A stretch of DNA of 64,000 nt, taken from assembly GCA_008704415.1 (NCBI GenBank), contig VXIS01000003.1:186001-250000 (forward strand), written 5' to 3'. This document shows positions 1-11,055 of this stretch, one piece after another. The position numbers and the translations under genes are program-made. The notes under the pieces were generated by a model, which saw nothing but the letters and a program-made list of their open reading frames with translations, did no database searches and had not been told where the DNA came from. How positions within the stretch are numbered: the first letter of the stretch is position 1; the number at the start of each line of letters is the position of its first letter. The stretch comes from Sphaerosporella brunnea. Lineage: Eukaryota; Ascomycota; Pezizomycetes; Pezizales; Pyronemataceae.

Positions 1-282
1 CGACGATGACGCTAGTGATGTTGAGGCGGATAAGGAGCCAGATGCTGAGGCTGAGCTTGAGGCCAACACCGCGGACGCTGCTGAGGGCATCACCGAGGGC
101 AACGCCGGCGGAAACAACAACGATGACACTGCCCAGGCTGACCGCGATAACGACGAATACGATGGCACTGATTGTGCAGTCGCGGTTGCATTCGAGAGTG
201 ACAGTGACGACGTCGAGGCTGAGTTGGCAAAGAAGCCTGAGGCCAAGGCTGTAAATAATGATGGACACAAGCAGAGCCGGCC

Positions 283-362
283 CGAGCCAAAGGCTCGAGC
301 TGCAAGCCGTGCTGATTACGCCGGGCCGAGCTTTGTCTCGAGCTTTTGGCTCGAGCCCGGTG
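283..362. repeat. GGCTCGAG-rich palindromic dispersed repeat
   Basis: A short stretch with several near-palindromic copies of GGCTCGAG and GAGCC, ending in a run that reads as a hairpin. A second cluster of the same kind lies at 4798-4918, and weaker ones near 1262-1292, 15000-15120 and 15530-15600. No coding potential. It is probably a small non-autonomous repeat family or its hairpin core; I could not define exact ends. Confidence 0.4.
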
Positions 363-742
363 GTGGGAGAAGACCCTAGATGGCCGTGTGGGGCGGTAAA
401 TACAAAAATATGCTATCAAATTCCATGATTGCGAAAGCTCAAAGAAAAGGCCACCCATACGTCCTCTTCAGCCCGCACCACAACACGCTCACGCCGAAAA
501 ATCACCACGGCCGCACCGCTCCCTCTTCAGCGGAAGATGAAATTGAGGCGTTGAACAAGAAGATGGTAGGTAGTTGGGGTAATTGCTACTTGATATCTGT
601 TTGTCGGTGTAAACTGACCGGGCGGACTAGACACGCAATACACAGCTGCCGACGCGCGAACCCTCAGTGGGCTCAAAAATTCCAGTTTTGATGCCTTCTT
701 ATATACGAGAAGGATTACACCTTGTCGGAGGAGATCACCAAA

Positions 743-1250
743 GGACGCTCATCCTCCCGGTATATTCAAATCTATCCCCACATGGAGCGTAGTCATGTGG
801 GATGGCCGTGCGGAGGATCCTGTGGCTGTCGGGGTCAAGATGTTATACCGGCCTTTACTCTCTATGGAATGAGCTCAAACCTGCCGATATAGGGCATCCA
901 AGGACGCTCATGCTCCCACTATATTCAAATATATCCCCCATTGCGGGTTGTCACGTGCGGTGGTCCTGTGGCTCTCCGGATCAAACTGTGCTATCGGCCT
1001 TTACTCTCTATGAAATGAGCTGAAACATACAGATATAGGGCATCCATGGACGCTCATCCTCCCGCTGTATTCAAATCTATCCCCGCATTGATGGTTGTCA
1101 TGTGCGGTGGCCCTGTGGCTCTCCGGGTCAAACTGTGCTACCGGCCTTTACTCTCTATGGAATGACCTCACACCTTCAGATACAGGGCATCAAAGGACGC
1201 TCATCCTCCCGCTGTATTCAAATCTACACCCCAATTGATGGTTGTCCAGT
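743..1250 (+). repeat. Array of 159-bp-class tandem repeats, about 3.5 units
   Basis: The anchor GGACGCTC recurs at 743, 902, 1048 and 1195, giving spacings of 159, 146 and 147 bp. Each unit also carries a block reading TTTACTCTCTATGGAATGA, then a GATATAGGGCATC block, then a GGTGGCCCTGTGG block. The same unit forms arrays at 16857-17190, 24811-25375 and 26805-27350, where spacings are 158-161 bp. Short ORFs across it are accidental. It abuts a LINE relic at about 1257. In the other three places the array lies inside a unit that ends in a hAT-type terminal inverted repeat, so this one may be a truncated copy of such a unit. Confidence 0.8.
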
Positions 1251-1256
1251 CATGTA

Positions 1257-2417
1257 CATAAGCCGAGCCGACTCGAGCGTCAAGCTCGATCGGTCGGGGG
1301 CCGTCGGTGCCTTATTGAGCCTCAGCTGGTAGAAGCGCGATGCCAAGGACTTCTTTGCCCTCGCGACGATGAGGTCTGGTCTCTTTGGCCTTTTATAGTA
1401 CTGCTTGGGGGCTGTGATGCACACGAGACCGCGAGACGAGACTGAGGATGACGTCGAAAACTGTCGCGACCTCTCGAGAATGGCGAGACTGATCGAGAAT
1501 GACGGTGGCCTCGCGAGACACTATCCTCGTACAATAGCCATTTTTGTACCAGCCGCTCGACATGAAAAACATTTCCCCGGTCATCCTCCAACGAATCACT
1601 AGGCACTGGCAACGAGCGAATCAAACCCCTCAACGCCCTGCCTCCACCATGTGCGCAACGTGACTCCGGGGCCATGCGAGCTTGATGGCGTTCTTGAGCG
1701 GTCTCTGAAGCGGAGACGAGCCGTTGCGCCGGCATTGTGGAAGCTAAACCGCAGCGTCAGCATCCAAACAACAAGAGTGCCGGGAGATGACTTACGCGGG
1801 GTCGATCGAATAATAGTGCTTCGCCGTCATTGCGCGTCGAGGAAGCACTCACGAGAATAACGAGACCGAACGAGAATCGTCGAGCCTGCCACAGGACCAG
1901 CGAGACATTTTGAGACCACACGATTCTCACGAGCACCGAGACCCTCGACTCGTGTGCAACACCGCTTGGGGGTGCAGTGCGTGACCAGCCATGCGTTTCT
2001 GTCGCGAGATTTCGACTGAGTGATTTGGCGGCCCATTGACGCGAGGAATGTAATATTCAACAGGTCCGCAGCCAGAGGCTTGCTGCGGTTCGTTGCCGCT
2101 TCCTTGGCGAGCTTATCTGCTAGCTCATTGCCTAAGACGTCTTTATGCCAGCGGTACTCCACCCACCACGCTTGAGTCCTCAGCATTGTCTCAGCACGAG
2201 TGATGCATTGGAGTAGCCATTGTCCAGGTCCGGGAGTGCTGTGTTGGAGCCGCTTCAAGGCCCCCTGTGCATCCGTGAAGAGGTGGACACATCCCAGTGG
2301 GTTGTTCCGAACCGTGGCATCGGACAGTGCTAGTTCCCGACCGGCGGCGATGCCGAAGAGCTCTTCATCGTATGCCTCCTTGTTGTTTCCGATGAAGGCG
2401 GAGGCAATCCTCCGCAC
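1257..2417 (-). pseudogene. Tad1-like LINE ORF2 relic, RNase H region, interrupted by a hAT element
   Basis: On the minus strand, 2417 down to about 1975 reads as the RNase H domain of a LINE ORF2. It shows the GNNKEAYDEELFGIAAG block (catalytic Glu), FTDAQGAL (catalytic Asp) and GNELADKLAKEA (second Asp), followed by the linker ending SRDRNAWLVTH. The frame then breaks and resumes at about 1403-1257 with a block matching ASRFYQLRLNKAPTAP. That same order, without interruption, is seen in the LINE relic at 27865-28728. The missing piece is explained by the inserted hAT element at 1412-1964. Upstream reverse transcriptase and downstream CCHC are absent. A decayed, non-functional fragment. Confidence 0.8.
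1412..1964 (-). mobile_element. Internally deleted hAT element with 16-bp TIRs and 8-bp target duplication
   Basis: The left end (1412-1427) and the reverse complement of the right end (1949-1964) match at 14 of 16 positions; the family consensus is CAGTGTTGCACACGAG. The element is flanked by a perfect 8-bp direct repeat, CTTGGGGG, at 1404-1411 and 1965-1972, the duplication size of hAT elements. It sits inside the LINE RNase H relic. On the minus strand, about 1608-1860 encodes the tail of a hAT transposase: a degraded exon, an intron with GTAAGT, branch-like GCTGAC and acceptor TTTAG, then a second exon beginning MPAQRL (ERLFS-like block) and QERHQARMAPES. A homologous tail lies at 63472-63730. 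At 553 bp it is far shorter than an autonomous hAT, so it is non-autonomous. Confidence 0.75.
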
Positions 2418-2449
2418 AATTGCAAACCGCGGTACAAGGGTGCAAATAT

Positions 2450-4110
2450 CTATGAGCGACTGTTTGTCGCCATAAAAGATACCGATACATCAGGATCGAT
2501 GCGGTGTCCGGGTACAGATGTATTGTGTCGTGTTTTGTGAATTCGCTCACAGAACTGGAGAGTTTTTCGCGATTGGGCGAGGGATAGACTCAAAATGTGT
2601 CGAGGATGAACACCCTGAGCCCCCGCAGTTTAGAGCTTCACGTCTGACCGTACGCTTCACTCTAGGGAGCCCGTCGCTGGATCTGGGTCGCCGACAGAAT
2701 CACATGTGGAGACGGACTTCACAGAAGCGTATTTGCTCATCAGGAAGCTTCGGGTGAGGATATATTTATCCCAGTAGCACCTGTGTCACCTCCTCATTAC
2801 GCCTGCGATCTGGACTGCGTAGCCTATTGATGTCTTGCGACTACTTTCCCCAAAACCTTTCCCCAAATCATCTTCGCCACCAACACCAATGTGCATGCCC
2901 CGCAAAAGGGACGCGGAATGCATAAATTGGACGGTCGCAAGTGCGTTGTCGTGACTGCAAATGGGTTGCGAGTTTGGATTGGGTTTGTAATACACATGGG
3001 GATACACGTATGGCTAGCAGTTGCAGACTCCTGGAACCACGGTAGCCTGTACCAAGACCGTTCCTGCATGGTTCAAACTCGCTTTGAGCAACCCTGACTG
3101 TACCTGCACCTCGTTGAGTGGATACGGACACGACTTAGCTGGACGGCGGCTACACCGTATTTCGTTAGACTGTATCTTCAACCAACTTGCTCAAAGTTGT
3201 AAAGCGTACTGGCTTCGCGACACGCATATATTGTTTGATTGAGCCATGATTTGCTGCCCAGGTCACTTCCAGGATGCACTTAGAGACCTTTCAAGCCAGT
3301 TGAGCAACGTTTCCAGTTTGACTGCGTTGCCGACCATGGATATACCGATGACCTCCGCACTACACCCATTCAGGCGGGACCAGAGCCAGTACGATCAACT
3401 CCTGACACAACCGCCACTGGCTAAGTGGTTTACCACCGATTAAACAATCTTGCGAATTCCAGGCATTGGGTTGTATTCTTGGATACACTTTACACGACAT
3501 TACCCCGCTTGAGTTGAGACTTCAAAGTGCAATGTTCCAGTATCCCTATTCCCAGCTCTGTTGAATGCCCGCGGGCGTGTCGGCTGATAGGGCATATACG
3601 CGCATCTTGAGGCTGCTAGAATTGTGCGCTCTGTCAGTGTGCGATCACAGCAACTGGAGGCTTGGTATAAACCAGCACCTCTCCGGAGTTTCAACGCATG
3701 GTCCGACAGCCCTGACGAGTTCAGAGCAGCCTCAACGGCGGAATCTGCACCCCCTGGGGCGTCATGATCGCTATCACCCGCCGCAACCTCACCCGCCGCA
3801 CCCTCGCAAGATATACCCGCAATGTTCACACTTTCTGCAGCTGCTACCTGTCCGTCATCAGGGTCGTCATATCCCCACCCTTCCGTATGTTTGACTTCGG
3901 TTTGCTTTAAGCAGTGCTTAAGCAGCAATGAGGTGCTGCTTGGCTCCTTCAAGTGGCGGTCCCGCTTCTTTGTGATAATATCACCAGCTCCAAATTCTCG
4001 CAAACTGCGTCAGAGGGCAGAAAATATAAGCTGCGTGCTGGAGTCCAAACTTACACATAGAAGAGTTGTTCACAGGGACAACGTGAAGCGCAGATAGCGA
4101 GGTAATGCCT
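2450..4110. other. Region with no supportable gene
   Basis: I find only short, unrelated ORFs on both strands. The longest, 167 aa on the minus strand (3500-4003), has no recognised domain and ends near the hAT relic, so it may be decayed transposon sequence. No tandem repeats stand out. Confidence 0.5.
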
Positions 4111-4139
4111 TGCCATTCGTGCCACTGAAGGGGACCGGT

Positions 4140-4222
4140 GTTCAACTTCCACCAATGGAGCGGATCAGTATCACGGTTCACTGGAGGCTCGCAAAGATAG
4201 CGAGCAACCACAGTGACTTCCA
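4140..4222 (-). pseudogene. hAT transposase C-terminal relic (RDTDPLHWWK motif)
   Basis: Within a 186-aa minus-strand frame (3981-4541), residues 108-135 read RYLCEPPVNRDTDPLHWWKL. This is the start of the hAT family dimerisation domain, whose hallmark is YL.....RDTDPL.WWK. The usual continuation (proline-rich ARDYL.IPATS.P.ERVFS block) is not found after it, and the upstream catalytic region cannot be recognised. It is a broken fragment of a hAT transposase, a DNA transposase acting in the nucleus on terminal inverted repeats. The rest of the 186-aa frame has no support beyond being open. Confidence 0.7.
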
Positions 4223-4711
4223 TGGTCCCATGAACATTGGTGGTCTGTGGCCGTCGTCCAATATTGCCAACGATCGCCGCACGCCTTCCAACGCGGCTAG
4301 ATTCAATTACTGGGACGGCACCTGACGCTGCAGATCCGCTCTTTCCCGCAACATGTTCTCGGAAAATGATCATTCGCTTGTAGAGAAATGCGGTGCAAGG
4401 CGAGCTCTGCCGCCCACTAAGGGCACCCACTCCGGCAGCACCTTGGAAAGTATCTGGGTAACAGGCATCAACGCGAGGTGCATGAGGTTTTGGTATTGTT
4501 TTACCCCATCGTCCGCTCAGTTTCTTGTAGAACGCCTGCATACTTCCTCTTCTGAGTCAGGGGGAGCAGGATCAGGCTCCCGGTGCACATCTCCAGCATT
4601 GAGTCGATTCTCGCAGCCGGAGCCACTGCTAGGCACCGTCGACATGGTGAGGTTGTCGTTGTCCTGGCCGCGTGCTGGGTGGGTGCTGTGGAAGGTGCAA
4701 TAGGACGGATA

Positions 4712-4769
4712 GGGTGGGTTGAGATGGGGGTTGATGCGGCGGGTGGGTTGAGATGGGGATTGATGCGGC
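4712..4769. repeat. Two tandem copies of a 29-bp unit
   Basis: Units 4712-4740 and 4741-4769 differ at one position. They create a short repetitive peptide in overlapping ORFs on both strands, which should not be read as a gene. Confidence 0.8.
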
Positions 4770-4797
4770 GCTTGGAGCCAACAAAAGTCTAAGTTCA

Positions 4798-4918
4798 TGC
4801 TCGAGTACAGCTCGAGCCAGACTCACTGTTGCTCGAGCCAGGTGGAGCTCAAAATTTAGGCCGATGGAGCCGGCTCATCGAGGCTCGAGTTTTTGGCTCG
4901 AGTCGGCTGGGCTCGAAT
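4798..4918. repeat. GGCTCGAG-rich palindromic dispersed repeat
   Basis: Dense GCTCGAGCC and GGCTCGAG motifs in both orientations. Same kind of sequence as at 283-362. Ends are not defined. Confidence 0.4.
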
Positions 4919-5637
4919 CCCCATTTTCAAAATCATTGTAAAACACTGTCATATCAACACACGATAAGGCGCTGCTAGTACTGCCAGTAGCACCCGTGGC
5001 CTTTGCTTTGCCCAGGGCTCTCGGTGTTCCGCCCATGAGACCAGAAACCGCTGGTCAACGTAGCTTCCCCAGAGCAGTGAGATGTCCAACAGCGGAAGGT
5101 GATGCCGGTGCCGGTAGCAGAGATCAAACCGTTGCCGCCCGCCGTGTAGCGCTGGTTTATGTGCAGGCAGTGTGGGCAGTAGAAGGAGAAACCAGGTCCA
5201 AAAGAGCGCCGCCCGAGGCTGTGGGGCGGGGGGAGGTGGGGGCCAGAAAATATGCACAGCGGCGTTGATTTGACTGTGGCACCCCGCGGTGATAGACGTT
5301 TCAAGAACAGCAGATCATACAACGACAGATTGATCCCCAGTGAATCAAGAATCGCTGTCTTGCCGCTCGCACCAACACCTCAGCGCTATGTCGCGCGTCA
5401 CTGCACTGTGCTGTATCCAGCCGCCAGGTAGGATCCGGGCAACCTTCGGTCGCTGTTGGAAACGGCTCACAATGGCACAGCGCCGCCGAAGTAGGGTGCG
5501 TCGCGGAATATGCACTGCCGTCAATCCTGATCAACTCTCGCGCCAACGATGGCACAACGAATCCTCGTTGTCTCCTCGAACGGTGCGTCCGTGCACCCGC
5601 ACGGTCAGCGTGGCACTTCGCACCGACATTACCCAGG

Positions 5638-6240
5638 GACCGCACGAAGCTCTTCAACCAGTACGAGCGGGCGATGGAGAAGTACGCGGCGCATGAGAAG
5701 ATGGGAGGCGCGAACATCGACACCTACCTCCTCCAACATGCCTCCGGTAAGCCTCCGCGCGGTTCAATGAAATCAGAGCTAACGACGCCCAGTGCGCCCA
5801 AAACGGCCCGCCCGCTCAGCGCCACCTCAAGCAGGCCGCCGCTCCCCGCCACGTCAAGAAGGCCGGCGCCGTACGCACCCTCCAAGTCGCTGTCCGCGTC
5901 CAGCGACATTTATCATCTAATGCAGACCTGCAGGAAGGTGCGCGCCATCCTCGACGCGCAGCTCGACAGCACCGCAGTGCGCTGCCGCCACGGCCTCAAG
6001 CTGGTGCTGACGCGCAACCACGCAGCCGTGCGCCGCCTACTGGCCACCGCCGCGCTCGCGGTTGATCTGGACTTTTATCGGTACTTGGGCCACGGCTTCG
6101 TCGAGTCCACGCAGATGCTCAACGTGGCTATCGAGCTCAAGGACGAGCCGATGGTGCGCCTGCTTGTGGGGGCGGGCTGCAACCTCTTCTGCGTGCGCAT
6201 CAGCCCAGCTGCCGCGCAGCAGACTGCGGTTGTGCGCTAG
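5638..6240 (+). CDS. Candidate host gene, ankyrin-like C-terminus, partial model
   Basis: An open frame runs through 5638-6240; the nearest ATG is 5674, giving 188 aa. The N-terminal part (DRTKLFNQYERAMEKYAAHEK) looks coding, and the C-terminal part has an ankyrin-like stretch, LNVAIELKDEPMVRLLVGAG, about residues 145-164. A CAG immediately before 5636 could be a splice acceptor for an upstream exon. At 5748-5793 there is an intron-like segment (GTAAGC, GCTAAC, CAG; 46 nt), but removing it shifts into a frame that soon stops, so the unspliced frame is preferred. GC-rich third positions fit a real exon. No promoter or start can be fixed. Function unknown; ankyrin repeats mediate protein contacts in general. 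Confidence 0.35.
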   Translation, partial: DRTKLFNQYERAMEKYAAHEKMGGANIDTYLLQHASGKPPRGSMKSELTTPSAPKTARPLSATSSRPPLPATSRRPAPYAPSKSLSASSDIYHLMQTCRKVRAILDAQLDSTAVRCRHGLKLVLTRNHAAVRRLLATAALAVDLDFYRYLGHGFVESTQMLNVAIELKDEPMVRLLVGAGCNLFCVRISPAAAQQTAVVR

Positions 6241-6367
6241 GAGTTGCCGTTGTAGTTGGTGTGTTGCGCGATCAATCAATCGAACGAAAGTTGGGACATC
6301 CCCCTCCACACACGCACCGATCTCATCCACTTCCCCAACATACTCTCAGCCTCCTCCACCTCGCGAC

Positions 6368-6911
6368 ATGGTCAACCCTGGCAAACACGGCGCGAACCAT
6401 CTGCGTACCACGATATGTGGTGGCGCAGCCGCAAACATGACCGACGAGGTTCTCAAGGCGCATATCGCAACTCTGGCACGCGAGTTTGCGAAGACCCGGC
6501 GTGAGTGGCACCCCGCCCCCCCACGCCTCGTCATGACACTCAGCTGATGAAACCACGGACAGGCGACTTGCATTCTTCAGCAATGTCTTCGCTGCCTTCG
6601 AGGAGAAGGGAGTGGGTGTCACGATGATTGACGGCAAAGACCGCGGCGTGAGAATGCGCTCGCCCAACATCTTGCAGATGCTGCCACAAATCCGGTCGCT
6701 GTATGAGGATCTGACGAAGTGCCCGGTCCTGTCCACATTGGATTCGGAGTTGCGCGCTCGAAAGAAGGGCATGCAGGGTTTGGATGTCCTTACATTCCCA
6801 GTCAGGATGAAGATGTATATACGCACCGTGGAAGGTGTCCGCGACGATGTGTCGACACCCCCGCCCCCCCCCCCAACAACGCTGCCAACGGGGGGTGCTG
6901 CTGGCTCATGA
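6368..6911 (+). pseudogene. Candidate two-exon host gene with a frame problem
   Basis: Exon 1 would be 6368-6500 (MVNPGKHGANHLRTT..., ending ATLAREFAKTR). A convincing fungal intron follows at 6501-6562: GTGAGT donor, GCTGAT branch-like site, ACAG acceptor. Exon 2 from 6563 contains a long open frame with FFSNVFAAFEEKGVGVTM and VLTFPVRMKMYIRTVEG, stopping at 6911 after a proline run encoded by a C-rich tract. Joined as written, exon 1 enters exon 2 one base out of frame, so either the gene carries a 1-nt lesion, the splice site differs, or there is a sequencing error. No domain recognised. It lies just downstream of the ankyrin-like frame on the same strand and may be a separate gene. Confidence 0.35.
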
Positions 6912-7133
6912 ACTCCTGTTTCGCGTGCCGAACGTCGTCACGGGTCCGTCACATTTGGCAAGCAGTGGCAATGCAATGGTTGCCAGAAGATCGTCCAGGG
7001 ACTAAAGGAAAAGTCACTCCTTCCCCTGAAAACGACAAACCAATCGGTCGGCCCGATCCTGACGCAGAAATTTCCACCGCTGGCGATACGGAGTGTAGAA
7101 GCTCCCAACTGCAACGGCCTCCGAGGTGGTATC

Positions 7134-7678
7134 TTGAGCTACACATTCAAAGTGGCAGGAACAACGCTGGTGGTTGCTCCCAGCCCAGGCTACCGTATTT
7201 CCGAACATGACGTTGAATTTCATGGTCACAAAAACAGACAATGGTGTTTAGTCGGCGCGTTTGGTTGCACCAGGGCAAACGGGGCCGCACAAAGTAGGCC
7301 GGGCTGGGGCCCGTCTCGCGCGTGTGGGATAGGCTCTGGGCGACATTGTCGGTGTCTGGATGCCTGGCGGGCGGCTTTTGGTGCCGGTTGTGCCGGTATG
7401 TCGATCGAAACCCCCGCATCCCAGGCCGGTTATCGGTATTCAAGCTGGTGACTTCGTTGCAGGACCCAATCGGGGAGATGGATCATGCGCTGCTGCTGGA
7501 TCAAAGGATGTTCGAGGGGGCGTGCAAAAGCGCCTTTGCGAAGCAGAAACTGGAATTTGTTCGAGAGCTGGTGGTTAAGTTGAAGGCTTGGATGGCGGTG
7601 GAGTATGACCCGCTCGAGATCTACATAAATGTTGTGTCAAATCTGTGTGCGGATTGGCAAGGGAACCCTTCCATATGA
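7134..7678 (+). pseudogene. Coding-like remnant split by a dispersed repeat
   Basis: About 7090-7250 is open and coding-like (YTFKVAGTTLVVAPSPGYRI), and 7450-7678 is open and coding-like (LEFVRELVVKLKAWMAVEYD), ending in a stop. Between them, 7271-7442 is a copy of a GC-rich repeat found again at 8500-8790 and 11056-11345. I infer a gene, perhaps the continuation of the one at 6368-6911, interrupted by repeat insertion. No family recognised, and continuity across the insertion is not proven. Confidence 0.25.
7271..7442 (+). repeat. GC-rich dispersed repeat, copy 1
   Basis: Starts with GGGCAAACGGGG and CAAAGTAGGCCGGG, passes through a GGTGTCTGGATGCCTGGCGGGCGG block and ends with GGTTATCGGTATTC. 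Collinear with 11056-11252 (same strand) and with the reverse complement of about 8600-8776. It splits a coding-like frame. Any reading frames in it are shared between copies and are therefore repeat-derived. Confidence 0.75.
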
Positions 7679-8034
7679 CCGGCAATCCCCAGTTCTTTTG
7701 CTCCTATAATGCATACCCTCTGTGGGAGCATCTTGTTCGTGCTGCCAATAACCAGGTTGTCTCGGGAAGGATCAAGCGCATTTGTGAAGGAAATCGGATG
7801 GATTTGATTTGAATCTCTCTTTCCCAGATTTTTTTTCTTTTTGATGCGCGGCCGTATGGGCAACGGGGGGGTGTTAGAAATGAATTTCTGGTGGCGGCCG
7901 TGAAGGATTCTCAAGTGGCCGCTGTGGGTCTAGATTTCTTGTTTTCCGTTTGCCGTAGTTTGGTAGTTGTCCTTTTCCTGTTGCTTTGCCCATACTCCGC
8001 TGTATATAAATGCTCGACGCCATGGGTGCCAATA

Positions 8035-8215
8035 GACCGGCAAGGCCGGCTTTCGGCGAAGCCTGAGCCCGTTTGAATAAAACAGGCTTTTCAAATCGTG
8101 GCCCGTTTGGACCTGGTATTGTGCACCGAGATCCTGATACTCACGGGCGCCAGATGGGTGCCATGACATGCCAGCGCCTACCGGGCCCGCCAGGCACCCG
8201 AAATATCTACCATTG
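8035..8215. repeat. Related GC-rich dispersed repeat, variant copy
   Basis: Contains GTGCCAATAGACCGGC, TGGCCCGTTTGGACC and CCTACCGGGCCCGCCAGGCACC. The same motifs, in the same order but diverged, occur at about 29375-29505 and 30035-30175, and partly at 33960-34110. It appears to be a small non-autonomous family; ends not determined. Confidence 0.55.
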
Positions 8216-8499
8216 TTTGAAATAAGACAAGAACCCCGAGACAATGTTCAACTGGGTCCCCAACAACCTGCAATCATTCCACCCAAAAATCACTAGTCAT
8301 GACATCTCCACTGCATGAGTTAAGAGGAGGGAGTCTTATACCGAACAGCACAACATCCTGACCGCGCACCGCGTGCCCTTTGAACGACACTCCGAAATAT
8401 TCCGACTCCTACCTCAGCATACAAACTCACTCGGGTCAAATTCCGCACTGAAAAGGTCCGCCCTTGTCTATCAATTGCGTGACGTGGGTATTTCTTGCG

Positions 8500-8790
8500 A
8501 AAATTTCCTTGCGGAAATGAGACCGCAACATGAATACGTCCTCGTCGACCACGCAACTGGCACTGCAAATAAGCCCGCCACATGAATACGTTCTCGGCAA
8601 GCCCGGAAATGACACTGCACACAGATACAACCGGCACCCAACGGCGCCTGTCAGGCATCCGGACATTGACAACGTCGCCCGGAGCCTATCCAACAAGCGC
8701 GACATGCGCCCCAGCCTGGCCTACTTTGTGGGGCCCCGTTTGCGCCGCGATCCGGCCCGTCTATTGGCACCCCTGGCTGGTGCTAGGGAT
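8500..8790 (-). repeat. GC-rich dispersed repeat, copy 2 (inverted)
   Basis: The reverse complement matches 11056-11345 over its length, including the distal block GTATTCATGTGGCGG, so the full repeat is about 300 bp rather than the 170 bp seen at 7271. It directly abuts a GATGGC-type satellite that starts near 8790. Confidence 0.65.
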
Positions 8791-9350
8791 CTTGATAGCG
8801 ACGGTGATTCACGGTCAACACACAGTGGCACGGCGATAAACATGGAAATCGCCGTAGCCGAGGTGATTGCAATGAGGACCAGGATGGGTATGACATCGGC
8901 ACTTTGAAATGCTGCTGGCTCCAGCAACTGCGATGGCCGTGTCAATGTGCATCGAGATGGCGACTGCTGTGGGGATGGGAATGCAACTGGGTCAGGAGAT
9001 GGCGACATCGATGTCAGCGGGGGCGGTCATAGGCATTGCGAGAGTCACGGCGATGGTGACTGACATGGGAACCGCAATGGCGGCGGCAGTGGCAATTGGG
9101 ATGACGATAGCCATCTCGCTGCAGATGGCGGTGGGGATGGCAAGGAAATGCCGGCGGCGATGGGACGAGGATGGTGATAGCAGTGCGGATCACGGCGGCT
9201 GATAGCAACAGTGATGACGATGCGCGTCGCTATTGATTGAACCTGGGTTGTGGCCGGGGAGGGGGGTGGGATGGGGAGCGACAGGCCGCTCGACAGGGAC
9301 GGCGATAGCAATTGGGATGCAGCTTGCTTTCTGGATGGGGATTCCAACCC
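8790..9350. repeat. Hexanucleotide-derived GATGGN satellite
   Basis: Degenerate tandem run of GAT/GGN triplets (GATGGC, GATGGG, GATAGC) on the plus strand. The same sequence type occupies 35370-35880, 44521-47075 and 58640-62928. Because GAT-GGC-type repeats contain no stop codon in most frames of either strand, open frames here on both strands are artefacts. Confidence 0.75.
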
Positions 9351-9359
9351 GGGATGGGT

Positions 9360-11030
9360 CCCGGGATAGTGATGCCTATGAGGATGCGAAGAAGTACATC
9401 AGGGGCGTTTGCACATGAAAAGGTAAGCTAATTGCAACCGCGATGCCTTGAGACAATCCTGTCCTTAGACGGTATGTGACGATGTCACAGTGACCAACGA
9501 ACGTCGCCGCGGCGGTTGAGGCTTTCAAAACCCCTGGTGCCCGGCGCGCACCCAGCAATTCGCAACCCTACCCTTCTAGATCTATGCCTTCAACGCCAAA
9601 CCCAAAAACAGCATGTTTGGCGCAAGAGAACTGACCGGACGCTGGTATTGATATTGTCCCCAAACGTTGCGTCATGGCTATAGAGGAGACTTGGTTGTTG
9701 ATTTTTCTGCTGACGGTGTTGCTGGTCAGCCAGGTAACAGCGGTTGCATTGACTGTATGACTGCAGAGTTCCGACGCCTTCGAACACGGTGAAAGCCCAC
9801 GTTATTCAATCATTCGCTGTCGAAGGATGTAAAGCATCATGGTTTTAACAGCCCTGCAAAGAGGCTGAGATTATCCGGGAAGACCAAGATAAAGCTATCG
9901 CATCCTACTGTTTTGCTGATTCATGTAGCGCATAGACACACATCGAGCCGGCGTTGGTTGTCACCCTGAGGCTTTTCTCTTCTTCGAGGCGAGAACGGTG
10001 ATTGGCAACTTTCGGTGCATGTGGTGGACATTACGCTAGCACGGTGCTGCGTGCGGGGCTGGTAGTTTATATTGCGGGCCGTAGGAAAGAGAACCGATGT
10101 CAAGGTCAGGGCACATCAGGAAGTTGGAGCCAGTGGCCTGCCAAGCGAGGCTCGGAAATATGAGATGAAGACGTGGGTAGGGCAAGAATAGAAATTGTTT
10201 ATCGGCACCATCCACACGCTTCGATTGTATACTCCTCCAGCATCCCAGCTTTACCTGCTGCAACCCTGCTGCTATTGGCCCTTGCGCAAGCGCTCTCACT
10301 GGGACCCTGTAACCGCAAAAAAAGTAACCGCGCAATCCGCAACCCTAATCATACAGTTAGGAAGCGCTGAATGCAAACATTTTTCCATTCCCGGACAGGT
10401 TCTCGAGGTCACAGTCAGCCCACCGCCGAATGTTTCACCGTGTTTCTATTGTCCAAAGAAGGCGAACCGCGGAATTTACCAATCCGTATGATTGTTTTAT
10501 GTGCTCTCCGCGCAAGCCCGGCTAGAAGGTCAGGAGCGTGGTCGTTCGGTGACGCAATATTTTGCGTCGACGCCACCGAGCATAGATGCGATATCGACGC
10601 TCCAATCGGGGGCGGAGTCTGTAAACGCGTAGAGTTGGTCGACGGCGGTTACGAAAGAGTCCATCTATTTGGCCGTAGGTGCCTCTAGCTTGGTACGATG
10701 AAATTCAACCACGCTCAGCGAGAGACAATTTAGCTTCGCCAATCGCAGGATCAGCTTCGGTCACTCCAAAACATGAAGACCTGTGACTGCGTAGAGGTGA
10801 CTCCTGTCTCTTTGGCAACTACTCCTCCTCATTGTCGTCCCCGATGACGAGCACCGCGCGGGGCAGCTTCCCTCAAGCTGCATCTTCCTCCCCGCCAAGG
10901 TGAATCACGCGATCCAGCTGGCAGGCTGCGTTTACCGGCGACACTATGCACGAGGGATTTCCTGTCCTGCAGGAATCACTTCACAGCTATGGGCAGCGAG
11001 GAGAGTACATCCCTGGAGGTCTTCGCAGGG
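9360..11030. other. Region with no supportable gene
   Basis: Only short ORFs with no recognisable domain. Base composition and codon patterns give no sustained coding frame on either strand. No tandem repeat seen. Confidence 0.45.
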
Positions 11031-11055
11031 TTGCCAATAGACGGGCCGGCCCGCG

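Noticed and set aside
1412..1964. First read as a Mutator-like element with 9-bp target duplication
   Set aside because: The 16-bp ends align better as hAT-type repeats with an 8-bp duplication, and the element contains a hAT transposase tail. The ninth matching base is coincidental.
5748..5793. 46-nt intron in the ankyrin-like frame
   Set aside because: Donor, branch and acceptor look right, but splicing shifts into a frame that stops within about 45 codons and loses the ankyrin-like part. Kept only as a remark.
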